A stretch of 64,000 nucleotides of DNA from Xiphophorus maculatus (lineage: Eukaryota; Chordata; Actinopteri; Cyprinodontiformes; Poeciliidae), in contig NC_036460.1 in assembly GCF_002775205.1 (NCBI RefSeq), positions 24,012,751 to 24,076,750 on the forward strand. The letters run 5' to 3'. This document shows positions 1-19,852 of the stretch, piece by piece (position 1 is the first letter of the stretch; every line of letters starts with the position of its first letter). A program made the translations under genes and the position numbers. The notes beneath the pieces are model-generated. The model had not been told where the DNA came from, did not search any database, and saw only the letters and a list, made by a program, of their open reading frames with translations.

Positions 1-370
1 CAACAACAATGTACCATGAAGATGACGTTGTGCTCCGGTGGCATGTAATGTCACCTGAACTTATCAAAGGCATTATTAGTTTTGATTTTCCCTCCAGTCT
101 TGTGGATAATAAGTGTCTTGCCTGCAAACACAAGCCTGAAAATTAGACAGACTTCAATAAACCAGATATTTTCTTATTGGTCCATTCTCACACAGAAGAT
201 GTTGATTAGTGATAAATACAGAATAATGTGGCCGTGGTGGAAGAGGAGTGAAGCGCTTTGGAAAATACAAGGTGTGTGTGGTACAGGAAAGCAGCGCTTG
301 GAATCACTGATCTATGTGATGCGTTTGTGCTTTCACCAACACGTCCTCTGCCTTCTTGTTTTGTGTGCAG

Positions 371-4707
<4,337 letters not shown>

Positions 4708-4792
4708 ACCTCTGCTGCTGTCACACCCACAAATGAAAACAGGCAAAACCAGTTCATTCAGTGTCCTGTATAAAAAACTTCAATCCAGAACG

Positions 4793-4990
4793 GTGTTTCC
4801 CAGCCCCGGTCCTCAGATCAAACTGCCCTGTGTCTTGTAGATGTTTTTCTTACGATAACACAATCGATTCTGATAATTGAAGTTCAACCGGCGCCTGGCA
4901 GTTGGCCAATTGGTCGAAATCGGGTTTTCCGAAGCAGAGAGACATCTAACGCATCCCTGGCGGTTCATCCTGAGGGTCGGTGTTGGAAAC
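4793..4990. repeat. Short MITE-like inverted-repeat element
   Basis: The left end GTGTTTCCCAGCCCCGGTCC is imperfectly matched, in reverse complement, by the right end near 4967-4990 (CTGAGGGTCGGTGTTGGAAAC). The size (about 200 bp) and ends resemble a dispersed fish MITE. No clear target duplication was found, so the borders are approximate. Confidence 0.4.
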
Positions 4991-5519
4991 GACCAATCTG
5001 GAACATGCCACATTACTGTATGATGCATTCTGCAAATAGTGTACAGGGCCAGAGGTGATCTCGCATGAGTTGCTATTTTGTAAAAATGTGGTGCTGCAAG
5101 TTGTTCATCTGGATGTTGTTAAAGGCTATGATGTTTCTGGAAAAGGGACGTTACTCAATAGTATGTATTCTTAGGCATTCCAATTCGCAAATAAGACACT
5201 ACTTTGTACTCTCTGTTTTGTGTTGTACAAGCGAAGTGACGGGTCACTCACCTGCAGTGTTTTCACAGACAATATTTTACCTATTGATTTGTAGTTTTTT
5301 ATATATATATGTTCATATTTTATTCTAGTTTCCTTCAAAGCCCTTCATGGTGAAGTGTTGTTCTGTGTTCAGATGCAAGGGGGGGGAGGGGACCAGAAAA
5401 AGAAAACTAACCATGTACAGACGTAAATGTTTTTGCTTGTTGAATCCTCACACTGCCAAACTTCTTTTGTTTTACTATTTTTTATATACACAGCTGAAGC
5501 AGTTAAACTGTTTCTTTTA

Positions 5520-6783
5520 CACTGCCTGGCAAAAAAAAAATGTCGCCACCAAAAATGGTCACACTCTCTAATATTTTGTTGGACCGCCTTTAGCTTTGAT
5601 TGCAGCCCGCATTCGCTGTGGCATTGTTTCAATAAGCTTCTGCAGTGTCACAAGATTTATTTCCATCCAGTGTTGCATTAATCTTTCACCAAGATCTTGT
5701 ATTGATGATGGGAGAGTCTGACCACTGCGCAAAGCCTTCTCCAGCACATCCCAAAGATTCTCAATGGGGTTAAGGTCTGGACTCTGTGGTGGCCAATCCA
5801 TGTGTGAAAAAGATGTCTCCTGCTCCCTGAACCTCTCTTTCACAATGTGAGCCCGATGAATCCTGGCATTGTCATCTTGGAATATGCCCGTTCCATTTGG
5901 GAAGACAAAATCCATTGATGGAATAACCTGGTCATTCAGTATATTCAGGTAGTCAGCTGACCTCATTCTTTGGGCACACAATGTTGCTGAACCTAGACCT
6001 GACCAACTGCAGCAACCCCAGATCATAGCACTGCCCCCACAGGCTTGTACAGTAGGCACTGGGCATGATGGGTACATCACTTCACCTGCCTCTCTTCTTA
6101 CCCTGATGCGCCCATCACTCTGGAACAGGGTAAATCTGGACTCATCAGGCCACATGACCCTCTTTCATTCCTCCAGAGTCCAATCTTTATGCTCCCTAGC
6201 AAACTGAAGCCTATTTTTCTGGTTAGCCTTACTGATTAGAGGTTTTCTTACGGCTACACAGCTGTTCAATCCCAACCCCTTGAGTTCCCTTCGCATTCTG
6301 CGTGTGGAAATGCTTTTGCGTTCACAATTAAACATACTCCTGAGTTCTGCTGTTGTTTTTCTTCGATTTGATTTGACCAAACGTTTAAGTAATCGCCGAT
6401 CACGATCATTCAGGATTTTTTTCCGACCACATTTCTTCCTGGAAGACGATGGTTCCCCACCATCCTTCCAGTTTTAAATGATGCGTTGGACAGTTCTTAA
6501 CCCAATTCTAGTAGTTTCTGCAATCTCCTTAGATGTTTTCTCTGCTTGATGCATGCCAATGATTTGACCCTTCTTAAACAGACTAACGTCTTTTCCACGA
6601 CCACAGGATGTGTCTTTTGCCATGGTTGTTTAAGAAATGAGGAGTTACTCATTGCATCAGCTGGGGTTAAATAACTTGTTGCCAGCTGAAAGATAATCGC
6701 CTATGCAGCACTTATCCAACAGGAGGCTTGTACCTATTTGCTTAGTTAAATCCAGGTGGCAACTTTTTTTTGGCCAGGCAGAG
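5520..6783 (-). mobile_element. Tc1/mariner transposon, near complete, DD36E-type spacing
   Basis: An element of 1264 bp flanked by TA at 5518-5519 and 6784-6785. Its ends begin CACTGCCTGGC and CTCTGCCTGGC, with matching inner ends (GTCGCCACC against GTTGCCACC). One minus-strand frame runs from ATG at 6623-6621 to 5568, about 351 codons, covering an N-terminal helix-turn-helix region and a DDE catalytic core. Catalytic Asp residues lie in WPDESRF and FQDDNARIH, and Glu in [11 protein letters not shown], with 36 residues between the second Asp and Glu by my count. The frame is kept but carries two stops: TAA at 6476-6474 and TGA at 6167-6165, the latter probably a former Trp codon. It is therefore inactive as it stands but young, and the ends could still be moved by a related enzyme. 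Confidence 0.9.
5568..6623 (-). pseudogene. Tc1-like transposase, two in-frame stops
   Basis: The whole transposase frame is present without a frameshift. The N-terminal part (residues 1-50, start MAKDTSCGRGKDVSLFKKGQ) and the middle part (RKTTAELRSMFN) are paired-like DNA-binding helices. The C-terminal 195 residues from 6155 carry the full DDE core and end GGPTKY. Two nonsense changes (6474-6476 and 6165-6167) split it into three open pieces. Confidence 0.88.
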
Positions 6784-6785
6784 TA

Positions 6786-8299
6786 TTTTTAGTTTAGTTT
6801 ATTCCTGATCTTGCTGGTGTGGCTCTCTGTATGTATGCATGTATGTTTAAGAACGCACGTTCTGTAGCTTCTTGGACTGTCGAGTCAAGCTGGAGTGTTG
6901 CTACGTAGCCACCGGTGTCTTTTCTTTTTATACAAAGCTCTCTAACACTGCCAGTCAGTTCAGCTAAGCTAAGCCGAGTCTCGCCTACTTAAATAAAAAT
7001 TTACTTCTGCTCAATTTACGTGAATTTTAAACAGCGCATTTTATTTTCTCTGGCTACTTGGTTTATTCCTCGATTAGTCGATGACAGTATGAACAGACAG
7101 TCGGAGAGGCCCTCATTCGTTTTCATGGACACATTCCCAAACTGCAACCGTGTTGCCTACTCAATGTGTTGCCTTTCTGTTGTATTGTGTTAAACTGGTT
7201 TTCTTTGTTTTGTACTTGTTTTTTTTTTGTTTGTTTGTTTTCAAGTAAAGTCTATTTGGAAAATGATCTGGAGATGTTGTGTTTTGATTAGCAGAAGAAC
7301 TTTCGGGTCGGTGGGGAACAACACATCTTCCCTCCACATTCATCTGATACTCTGGTCTATGCAAGTAATATATTACATTAGAATAGTGTTAAAAGGTTCA
7401 TTTCAGTAACTCAGTCCACTAAGTTAAACACGCTATGTAGACTAATTACACAGATGGATGTTTTCAAGTCTTTTTTTTTATCTAGTGATGAAGATTTTTC
7501 ACTTAAAGCGAATGAAAATGTGACATTCGTGGTTAGAATGTTTGATCAGACCAAAAATATATGCACAGTTGCTGCCATATTAAAAGGTATGTTTAATGTG
7601 AGCTTAAAAGATTATTTTCAAAAGGCACTTTTAATCTGATAAACGAACCTCATCAAAACGCTTATTTTAATTCACTGAAGGTGGCTGCATTTTAACCAAA
7701 AATGAGTGAGAGAGACACACACCTTTGTTGTCCTATTTTATTTTCTATCTGCTGAGCCTCTTGTTGCATTTGAAGATCAATAAGATACAGCAAGCATGTT
7801 GTCTTTGGAAGGACACCACCATGTTCTAACACACACACATTACTGTACTGTACGTATTCATTTTATGTAACGTTTAACATGGAAAAATACTGATTTGAAA
7901 AAGTGTTCTTCCTGAATGTATTGTGTATTTATTTGTAGTATATATTTTCCTTCATTTTTTTTTTTTTTGCTTTTTCAGTACTTTGTTAAACACTGTAAAA
8001 ATTAAAAATGTATGATGTGCAGAGTTGATAAACATAAAGAGGCTCCAGATGACGGAGCGGTTGGTCCCGCAGCTTCTTCTGGACTCGTCCCCCTGGGAGT
8101 GACTTGCATGTGGGTCAGAGATTTGAGGCGTGACACAGCTGATCGGGTTTGAATGATGGAATAAGCAGTTTTGCTCAGGACAGAGTTTGACTGGAAGGTA
8201 AAAATTGCCATGAATAGGTGTTGAGGGCCCAAAGAAACAGGAGACAGGTGGGTAAAATAAACAACCTTTACTCAGTAAGAAATTGGATTACCGTACTTT
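6786..8299. other. Intergenic stretch without recognised genes
   Basis: AT-rich DNA between the Tc1 element and the hAT-like element. Short open frames here have no domain, no splice context and no familiar motif. A T/A-rich run lies near 7955-7972. Confidence 0.5.
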
Positions 8300-9285
8300 C
8301 AGTGGTAGAGAAAGTACTCAAACAACTAGTAAAAGTAAAAGCATCATATTAACATTTTTACTTGAGTAAAAGTAAAAAAAACTGCTGGCTTTTAAAAACA
8401 CTTCAGTATTAAAAGTAGAAGTACTTGCTGAATGCATTATCTAATAGCGAATAAAATGTCATTAAATGAACCTATCGTATTTAATTTTAATACATCGATA
8501 ATGTGCCATTTTAATGAACAATGCCGCAGGTAAAGCATGTTTTTATTATGTTTACTCTCTGTGACATAATTTACATTTAGATTTACATGCAACCAAGGAA
8601 GGGGAGTCGAACTTGGGACACATAGCAGTGTTGTACCACCTAACCCGAGACCAAGGCCAGCGCCCCGCGCAACATGACAATCAAATGTGAAATATGATCA
8701 AAATTGCTTCTCAAATTGATCTGAAAGATCCAAATTCCCATAAAAACGCCAAGATATTAAATACTTAGAGCGGAAATAACTTTAACCAATATCATTATCA
8801 ATTCAAATTCTTCTTCATTCTGCTTTGCTTCCATCTCTGTGCCACAATCCACAGAGGTCTCCTGCCATCCCTTAAATGATAACGCCCTGGGCGGTTGCCC
8901 ATATCGCCCATGTCAGAAACCAGCACTGTCTGCACCATTAAACAGCAATTAAGACAATGCCCTAATGGTAAACAACGCTCAACTATGAACACTTTCCAAG
9001 GCGCAACAAGCAAGAAATAACCAAGCACAAGGTTATTTCATCAGAACAGTCACGGTCCGCGAGAAACAATGAAAAATGATGTTTGAAAATGCACAATTTT
9101 CATGTTGAAAATGCTTTGACAATAGCAATTTTAGCTTCTTAAAGCTGTTTTTAAGTGTAGAAGTAGAAAGTACAGATACTTACTGTAAAATGTAGTGAAG
9201 TAAAAGTCGAAAGTATCCACGATTAAATCTACTCAAGTAAAAGTACAGATACATGAAAATTGTACTTGCGTACTTCCTACCACTG
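8300..9285. mobile_element. hAT-like non-autonomous element
   Basis: Outer ends CAGTGGTAG and CTACCACTG are inverted, and both subterminal zones are full of AAGTA/CAAGTAAAAGTA motifs typical of the fish hAT MITEs that start CAGTGGTGGAAAGTACT. Length is 986 bp. No transposase frame is visible, and I found no exact 8-bp target duplication, so the copy is old. Bases 8598-8650 contain a promoter-like GTTCGACTCC motif on the minus strand that may be a nested tRNA-derived fragment. Confidence 0.6.
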
Positions 9286-9459
9286 ATTACATTTATATCT
9301 TAATGAAGCTGTTTTGATATTCAGATTTTACTCATAGGGAATAAATGTGATCTATATTACATCTTGGCAAAATGAGCTGGAGGTTGTCCTTTTGAAACCA
9401 TGTTTTCTCATGGTTTTTTTTTAATGTTCTTTTTGACTATTTGTTATCCAGAGTTACTT

Positions 9460-9462
<3 letters not shown>

Positions 9463-9537
<75 letters not shown>
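9463..9537. repeat. (AT)n microsatellite
   Basis: About 37 uninterrupted AT units, just downstream of the 3' end of caspase A (minus strand). Confidence 0.95.
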
Positions 9538-9539
<2 letters not shown>

Positions 9540-9733
9540 CTATATATATCCAGGACAGTGAAGTCAAGCTCATAATTTCCTCTGTAAAATAAAAATGGGG
9601 CTAATTTCCAGTTTAAGTACAAACTACTAGGTAGATATCAGCCTTACGGCACCACTATTACATTCACAGACAAAACATTAAAAAAAGAAAAGTAAGTAAG
9701 TAACAACAGATGGATTTATCAAACACTGTTGTC

Positions 9734-12237
9734 TCAGTAGCCAGGGAAAAGGTAGAAGCGCCTGGTTAGAGTGCATCTGTCTTTTGTTGGCATTTGTCTC
9801 ATTTTTTCATCAGGAAAGTCTTCGAAGCGCTGCATGACCTGCAGGATAGAAACAGACATAAAAATGACTCTTTCCACTGTTTGTTTGTTTGTTTTTAGGA
9901 TTCAACGTTGTGCCATCTGAGAAACAAAAAAAATATATACTTTTCTGAAAAGTTCGTCGATGTCGTCCTCATGGGAGCAGGTGTTGAAGACTTCAACAAT
10001 GTACTGAATCAGGAAGGAGCCCGAATCCTCTCTTCTGTATGAGACGGTATCTGTACAAACAAAAACAAACAAAAAGAAAACGCAGTTTCCTTACATGCAG
10101 TTACTAATTTCTGATTGTGATCTAAAAAAAAAAAAAAAACCCAAACACGTGCATCTAGTTGATTTCAGACACAAACTGACCAGGCGTGCTTGACAGGAGG
10201 GAGATGAAGTCCTTCTCCTTGTGAACGTAGCGAATGGAGTCTGCAACAAGGCCGCCTGTAGGAGAGGCTGGTCGGTGCGACGCCTCGTCGGACATCACGC
10301 TGTCGCTGACGATGGTATGTCCTCCCGAATCTGCAGCAAACGAGCGATAATTACACCTGGATCTGAGTCAAGCCGCAGTCTCAAACTCAGGGTGAATGAT
10401 GGCCACCTCCTCTGCAGGCCTGGATGATGATGACCTTGGGTTTGTCCATCAGTTCGGAGCATTTGTTTGGGCCGAGGTATTTGTAGATTGTGTCAATGGG
10501 GAATTCGTCTGGTTTGTCTATCTTGTGATCGACTCCGAGTACAAATCCCCGTTTTCCGTGAGACATGATCACCACGAACACGCTGTCGGTTTCTTTCAGT
10601 TTGGGGTGTCTTGTGAATTCAAGCAGAGCCTTGCCAATCTCCTGTTGGAAAACGAACGTCAGCCACTGTTTAATGAACTGGTAGGCCTACACTAGATGAG
10701 GTATCTTAGGTAGAACAGTCCTTATTTTCTGGTATGCACAATAAAAATGATTTGTTTTTCATCCTCGTAACTTTCTGTTCAATCGTGAGAAAGTGAGAGT
10801 CGTACCTGAAAGTGAACACCGTGATTTTAAACCGCAGCTGAATCAACCATCAAGTTGAGACAAGTGCAATAAGAGTTTCACCTGAAAGCACGGTACCGTT
10901 CAAAGAACCTGGGTTTTGACTGTGCAGCCATGCACATCAACAAAAGTTTAGCATTTCACATGAAATGTCTTTTAAAACAGGCCTAGAAAAAGGTTTTGAC
11001 TGAATAAGAGTTACAATTTAGGGCTTAAGTTACAATGCATCACATTTTTCATAACATTTTAGCTGCTGAAATGTCACCGCTGCTTGATGCAAGGTTCACA
11101 ATTTTGCTGCTTTGTATTTAGAAAGAATACCTATTGTAATATTTTTGGTGCATTTTGAGATTTTCCGAATTAAGGAACAAACCAAAGATAACGTATCCTT
11201 GTAAGAAAGGTTTGCTTTACCCAGAGTTTTTTTTAACCTTTATGTTTTGTAGCTTTCGCATTTGAAGCTTTTTATCAACGCAGCAGTTTAAATGCAAAGA
11301 AGGTTTGAAAACAGGAGCGTAAAATACCTTTGCTGTGAGGTCGTTGTGCTTCACCACCTCGTACTGCAGGGATCTGAGCAGATTCAACATGTTCTCCTCG
11401 TCTTTCTCGGCTCCCTTTCTGGTTAAGTTGTCGTCAGTAAAGTTTCTATTGGTGATCAAAAGGGCCACACGGCTTTTCAGAGACTTATCAGACACTTTGT
11501 AAATCTGTATAAACAAGAACCAATGCAAGAATGCGGGATTAAATACATTTTCTGCAAACAACGATTTGACTTTTAATTGTACAATCGAGAGCTTGTCATT
11601 GAAAAATACTCCATTTATTATTTATGTAATATTTAGATGTTGATTGTAAAACTTTACATCTGGATCATTCATTTTTTTCGTCCTCTCAGAGTCAGACACG
11701 GGGATGAGTCTGTTTGACCAGGTTTTGTTTGTCGGAGAAGCTACATCTGAGGAAAACAAACACAACATTTGTCTTACTATGATGTCAAATGATTGTTTTT
11801 ATCCTTCATAACAATACAAGGCTCTCCTTGCAGTCGCACCCGGTTGATCCTGTGAATCAGGGAACAGCTCGGCGTGCAGCGCTTCATCTCTGGTTTTAAT
11901 GTGGTCGATCAGCATCTTGCTGCCTCTGGTGCCCTTCTTCCTCACAATGTCGATGAGGCAGCGCGCCATGTCTGCTTTGTTGGTGTTGTCCTCAAGCACA
12001 GACTCCACCTCGCCATCGTTCAACAAACGATCCTCGAGAAGGTCGTCCAGGAGCTGCTTGAGTATCGGCTTTGACACCTTCTCCACAAATTTGCCGCGGA
12101 CTTTGGAAAGTTCCTTATCTGCAATAAAATATACAATAAAAAAAAAAAAGAACAGCTCTGAAAATCCTGACAAGGACATAGAAAAAAAACAAAACAAGCA
12201 GTGAATAAATCCTAAATCCTGAAGCCTTACCTGCCAT
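9734..12237 (-). CDS. casp1: CARD-type inflammatory caspase A (caspase-1-like), 383 aa
   Basis: Cysteine protease of inflammasomes that cuts after Asp (pro-IL-1 type cytokines, gasdermins) in the cytosol. Eight coding exons: 12231-12237, 11840-12118, 11658-11746, 11328-11504, 10407-10641, 10181-10330, 9941-10050, 9734-9838. They total 384 codons in frame. Residues 3-95 form a CARD (VRGKFVEKVSKPILKQLLDD), 96-125 a linker, about 126-262 the large subunit, and the small subunit starts near DTVSYRR. Catalytic His212 is in MSHGK and Cys260 in QACRG; the S1-pocket arginines are in TRKGAEKD and SYRR. It ends FYLFPGY, like mammalian caspase-1 FYLFPGH. The start is the ATGGCAG exon, as in caspase C and the CARD-only gene. 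Zebrafish caspa carries a PYD instead; this one carries a CARD. No defect is seen. Confidence 0.92.
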
Positions 12238-12724
12238 TGCTCAGAATGGAGGAGACGAATGCCCGGTCCTCTGAAAGCTACGGAGAGGTGTGTGTGTGTG
12301 CGTGCGTGTGTGTGTGTGTTGAGGAACTGCTTATAAAAGCAGGGTGAGACAGATGTTTGAGCTGCGCACAGTTTCTTGGAAGCTCACTATTATACCAACA
12401 ACATGCTCTGACTCGCTGAACATGTTCTGAAGATATGAACCCTGAGCGCTATAATGAACCCAGTTATGTAATCTGGTTAAATGATATTCCCAGAAAGTAA
12501 AGAAAAAACCTGTAATAATCTTTGACGTGGTTAAAGATCTTTATAGAGCTACATGCATTCTAGGTTTTCACTTTCCTCTGATCACATGCACATCCCGCTA
12601 AAAGTCCTTTTTCACCATGAACACACAGATCAAATGTCATCATTGCCTGACAAACCAGTTTGCATTTCTCCCAGGCTTCATGTGCATCGCTTACACTTCC
12701 TGCAAAAGACATTTTGCTTTTTTC

Positions 12725-12860
12725 TTACACTTTGCCACATTGCAGCTGTAAACTTTCATGTATCTTATTGGGATTTTATGATGCAGGCCAACACAAAGCA
12801 GTGCATAATTGTCATTTTGAAGGAAAGGGATAGGTTTTTCAAATATATCAATATATATTT
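12725..12860. mobile_element. Decayed Tc1-like fragment
   Basis: The stretch TTATTGGGATTTTATG followed by a block like CCAACACAAAGCAGTGCATA matches the subterminal repeat of a very common fish Tc1-like family, recalled from memory. No open frame or intact end is present. Confidence 0.45.
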
Positions 12861-15525
12861 TATTAACACTTCAAAACTTTGATCTTGAGTTTTACTTTAC
12901 TCCAGGATTCGTCAGTTGTTGCTTTTAATATTCCTGTCATTTTCTTTTAGGTTTACAACTTGCTGCAGTTTTGTTTTGTTAGTGTACGTAAAAGATATTG
13001 AACGCTAATGTGTACCTGCTTTTTCTGATTTTCATATGTTTTTTTAAAAAAGTTGTTATTCCTTGCACTTTTCGATTCCTCGCTGTACTTTAAATCACAT
13101 TAAGATACTTTGAGTTGTAACGTGTCAAAATGTGAAACGTTTACAAAAATATGCTTTTATTTTTGTGTATAAACTTCCCGTGAAAAAAACCCCCCAAAAA
13201 ACAAAAAATAAATGCGACATATCAATATGCAAGGTCAAAAAAACAACTAAAATGCTACAAGGTATTTGTGTGTGTGTGTGTATTGAAAGCCGCTCCTGCA
13301 GCAGATCCTACAGAGGTGTAGGCCCCCTTTCTTATCAAAAATATCTCATGTTGCTGAGTTTTCTGGGCAGAAGCTGACTTTTAAAACATTATTGACATAT
13401 CCTCACCAGGAATGAGGTCAGAGTCATTCCTGAACGTTAGCTAATTCAGTTTTTTAAAACTGTCACCATGTCGTGACAGTACGGTGTGACACAGGTGGTC
13501 TGTGAAAAGATGGAGCTGCTCCACCTCCTCCCAGTGCCACGGCTGAGGTCTGCAGAAATGCAGGGTCAAAAACAACCAGTCAGAGACAGCAGAAAGGTCT
13601 TAATGCAGGAATGAGTTTTATGTATTCAGTATAAAACGATTACAACCAGTCAGACCAAAAAGATTTGCCGATAACTAAGAGGTATTCACAGATGTTGAGT
13701 GTTTGCATGTTGTTGCAGGTTCAGTCTGTAGACTGCAGAAAGAGATATCAGAAGTATTTGGTTTTGGAAAACTTCTGGATAATGTGCTCAGTGCTTGTTT
13801 TTCAGTTTCATTCCTCCTTTTGCGAGGTTTTCAGTGCTGCTGGGTGAATATTTAGCCTGTCCTAACACGTGCAATTATACGCTTTCATATTTCCCCTGCA
13901 GCCAGCAGGATCTCAGCCTCTCGCTTCCCACATCTCACATGTTTACACTGGCAAATGACAGATGTGCTTTGTGGCTATCCGGGAACGCTGCAGCACACGA
14001 ACTTCATTAGAAGAAGAGAAGAAGACACTTTTTTTTTTTTTTGTCTACATTTGCAAAATTATAGTGAATAAATTACGTTTCACTAAAGCTTCCAGATTGC
14101 TTTGGGAGCTGTCAAAATGAATCGAGAATATTTTTTTCTGACCTTCACTTCTTGCACAAGTGATTTTAATATGTAATTACACAACTGAGTTCAGTGATTG
14201 TTATCAGTAATACAGAGATTACAAGAACAGCATTTAGTATGAGCACTGATTGGGAGTTTCTCCAAATGTAGAAATGTTTACCAATATTTTGCGATCTGAA
14301 AAGCATTTCAGAAATCGTAAGAGTATTTTGTTTTGGGTTAGTTTTTGATGTGGAAAAATTACACCTGCTAGTTGTATTGCTATATGTTTATTCTAAGTTA
14401 ATGTATATTCCCACCAAGATAAAGCTATTTGAGTTACATGTACAAGGATGGATGTTGTTTTTCCCAGCTGCATGGGAACCAGTCTGTTTCCCATGCTTTG
14501 GATCCCTTATCCCTTTTGTATAAAACTCATGTGTTGTCTCTGCCTGGCAGAGCTTTTCGTTCAGATTTTGCTTCATTATTAATTGTCCTACAAGCTCTCT
14601 GAGTTGTGCACAATTCATGAACAAACCTGATGGAGTGATTTCACCTGAACAGTGCTTGGAAATAGTTTATTTTCCACAAAAGAAATGTTTCCATGTTTTT
14701 GTGCAGAATGCAGGCGGAGGAGTACCAACATCAAGACGTTAGGGTAGCTAAAACGAGCGACGACTCTGCAGTCATGCTGCTAAAGATTTATGTTTCTTTT
14801 TCATGCAACTGGGAGCCGCTCTTGGCAGAGCGCCTTTCATTGTGTTGGTTCTTCCTGTTACGAGGAAACCTCACCGCTGCTGAATCAAATCTGCTCCTTT
14901 TCTTTAGAGGTCACCGATAAGCATGGTCCACTAAGTCTGACGAAATTTAATTAAACTAGCTTGTAAACAATATGAATTAGACGTGTTTGCCTCGTACAGA
15001 ACCCTCCAATTATATATTTTGTGGATTTAAAAAACAGAATGTGGGAATTTTTTTTTTTTTAACATTTTACTCCTGTCTTCATTTCAAGGATGCTGTAGTT
15101 TTAAAAGGGGTCATCACTTGTAATGTCACGTTATGCTGTCCAGTTTTCAGATACGGCACCAATTTGTTTGCAGCATCTATTTTGTATTTTGGTCACTATT
15201 TTAAATATTACACACGGGATCTTTTGTAGTCTTTCACAGGGTTTTTAACTTACCCAGCTCCTTCAAGTCGGGGAGCAGTAAGGGAAAGGAAGCGGCGTTG
15301 TTTTTGATGTTTTGTTTGTTCAATCAAAACATGGGCAGCTGGTTTCTTTTTCACATTTTTTCTTAATGACTGAAGCATAAGCCAGCAGAGCATATTCTGC
15401 TGGTACAACCAGTTTGGAAGCGTCTCTAACTCTGCATGTGTGACCGGTGGACTTCTGCGTTGTGTGTTGATAGGATAAACCATAAAACAGCGAGTCTGGG
15501 TTTGGAGGCGGACTCCGTTTATTCA

Positions 15526-15818
15526 GCCTCTTCCCAGTGGAACGAGTAACAAAAGGGCCGCGCTAACATACCTGTCAATCAGGAGATATTAGCATTAGCA
15601 CGTAGCATGTGCTCCAGTTCTCCAACCCGATCTATACAAAATAATAATGTTAGCATGCATCAAATCTTATAAAGGCATAATAGCAACTCGAATGAAAATA
15701 TTAAAACACGTAACATTAATACAGAAGAAAAACAAATAAACATTTGAACAATATAAATGAAAGGATTACAGTAGATTATAAAACTTGCCTCTTCCCAGTG
15801 GAACGAGTAACAAAAGGG
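15526..15818 (+). repeat. 32-bp direct repeat, two exact copies
   Basis: A unit starting GCCTCTTCCCAGTGGAACGA occurs at 15526-15557 and again at 15787-15818 with no mismatch over 32 bases. The 229 bases between are not repeated. Exact identity suggests a recent local duplication or the two ends of an unrecognised element; the family is not known to me. Confidence 0.6.
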
Positions 15819-16054
15819 AAGAAGAAATGAACAACTTAACATTTATAATGATGCTGGAGGACCCCGAACAAAAGAAGAAGAAAGTAGGGCGGAGCTGGAG
15901 GACCAAACCCCTCATAGCAGACACAGAGGAACACAAAGACAGACAAGTATAAGAGGACAAATAAATTAAAGAAAACATTTTGTGAAAATATTCAACAATA
16001 TAGACCCAGTTACACATGTGTCTGCATGGATACATGTATACCTATGTTGACCTA

Positions 16055-16426
16055 CAGTACAGACCAAAGGTTTGGACACACCTTTTAATTCAAAGAGTTG
16101 ACATTGTAGATTCACACTGAAGGCATCAAAACTATGAATAACACATGTGGAAATATGCACTAAACAAAAAAGTGTAAAACAACTGAAAATACCCCTTATA
16201 TTCTAGTTTCTTCAAAGTAGCAACCTTTTGCTGTGATTACTGCTTTGCACGCACTCTGCATTTTCTTGATGAGCTTCAAGAGGTCGTCACCTGAAATGGT
16301 TTTCACTTCATAGGTCAACCTGCCCTGTCAGGTTAATAAGTGGGATTTCTTGCCTTATAAATAGTCATGAAAATAAAGAAAACCCATTTTAATTAGAAGG
16401 TGTGTCCAAACTTTTGGTCTGTACTG
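16055..16426. mobile_element. Internally deleted Tc1-like element
   Basis: TA-flanked (16053-16054, 16427-16428), with inverted ends CAGTACAGACCAAAGGTTTG and the matching CAAACTTTTGGTCTGTACTG. Bases 16205-16315 match the region coding for the transposase C-terminus (minus strand: reverse complement of TGCTTTGCACGCACTCTGC and neighbours). The rest of the transposase is gone, so this is a 372-bp deletion derivative of a common fish Tc1 family. Confidence 0.8.
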
Positions 16427-17033
16427 TATATCCATTTGACTGAATGTCCAACCCATTTAGATCATCTGTTTTTTTTAATGTACCTTATTAAAGCAACTTG
16501 TTTTATTTTTCTTATGCTGGTTTCAAATTCAATTACCAAAACTTGAACAAAACTCTTCTTTAATAAGTGGACAGAGTTTCATACAATACAACTACTTAAT
16601 GCGGGTTAACTCTGCTATATTATTGTACTTGGAGACGTACGGCAGGACAAGGAAATTATTTGAGGGGATGTATGTTGTAGAAATATGGATAACACCGGAA
16701 TATAGAGACAGACCATGTTTTTCTTCGAATGTTTATTTTTTATTTTAAGCACAGTATAAAGAAATAGTCCAAAGTTAATGAAACTGAATCCAATTAAAGT
16801 AAATATGCACTCCTTAGTAAAATAATCCAATCACTCACAGTCTAAAAAAATAATTAAAAGAATAAACAAGATTAAAAGCCCGACATCTTGGTATGCGTAT
16901 ATGTAGAATTTTATATAAAGATACACATAAGGAGCATTTTAATGGCACAATTCAATGTCACAGTGGTTTATCAAACAGTAAATGTTAATGCTAATTAATG
17001 TTAGCTTCACAGATTTACCAAACGTTGGCTGTC

Positions 17034-19852
<2,819 letters not shown>

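Larger units (their letters stand above)
12238..16054. other. Intergenic DNA between caspases A and B
   Basis: Upstream of caspase A there is a TG-rich patch (12288-12320). The rest is AT-rich, with a decayed Tc1 piece (about 12725-12860) and the 32-bp direct repeat at 15526 and 15787. No open frame here looks like a gene. Confidence 0.5.

Noticed and set aside
8598-8650. Possible tRNA gene on the minus strand
   Set aside because: There is a B-box-like GTTCGACTCC, but I cannot draw a full cloverleaf or a proper A box; it lies inside a hAT-like element and is better seen as a SINE fragment.
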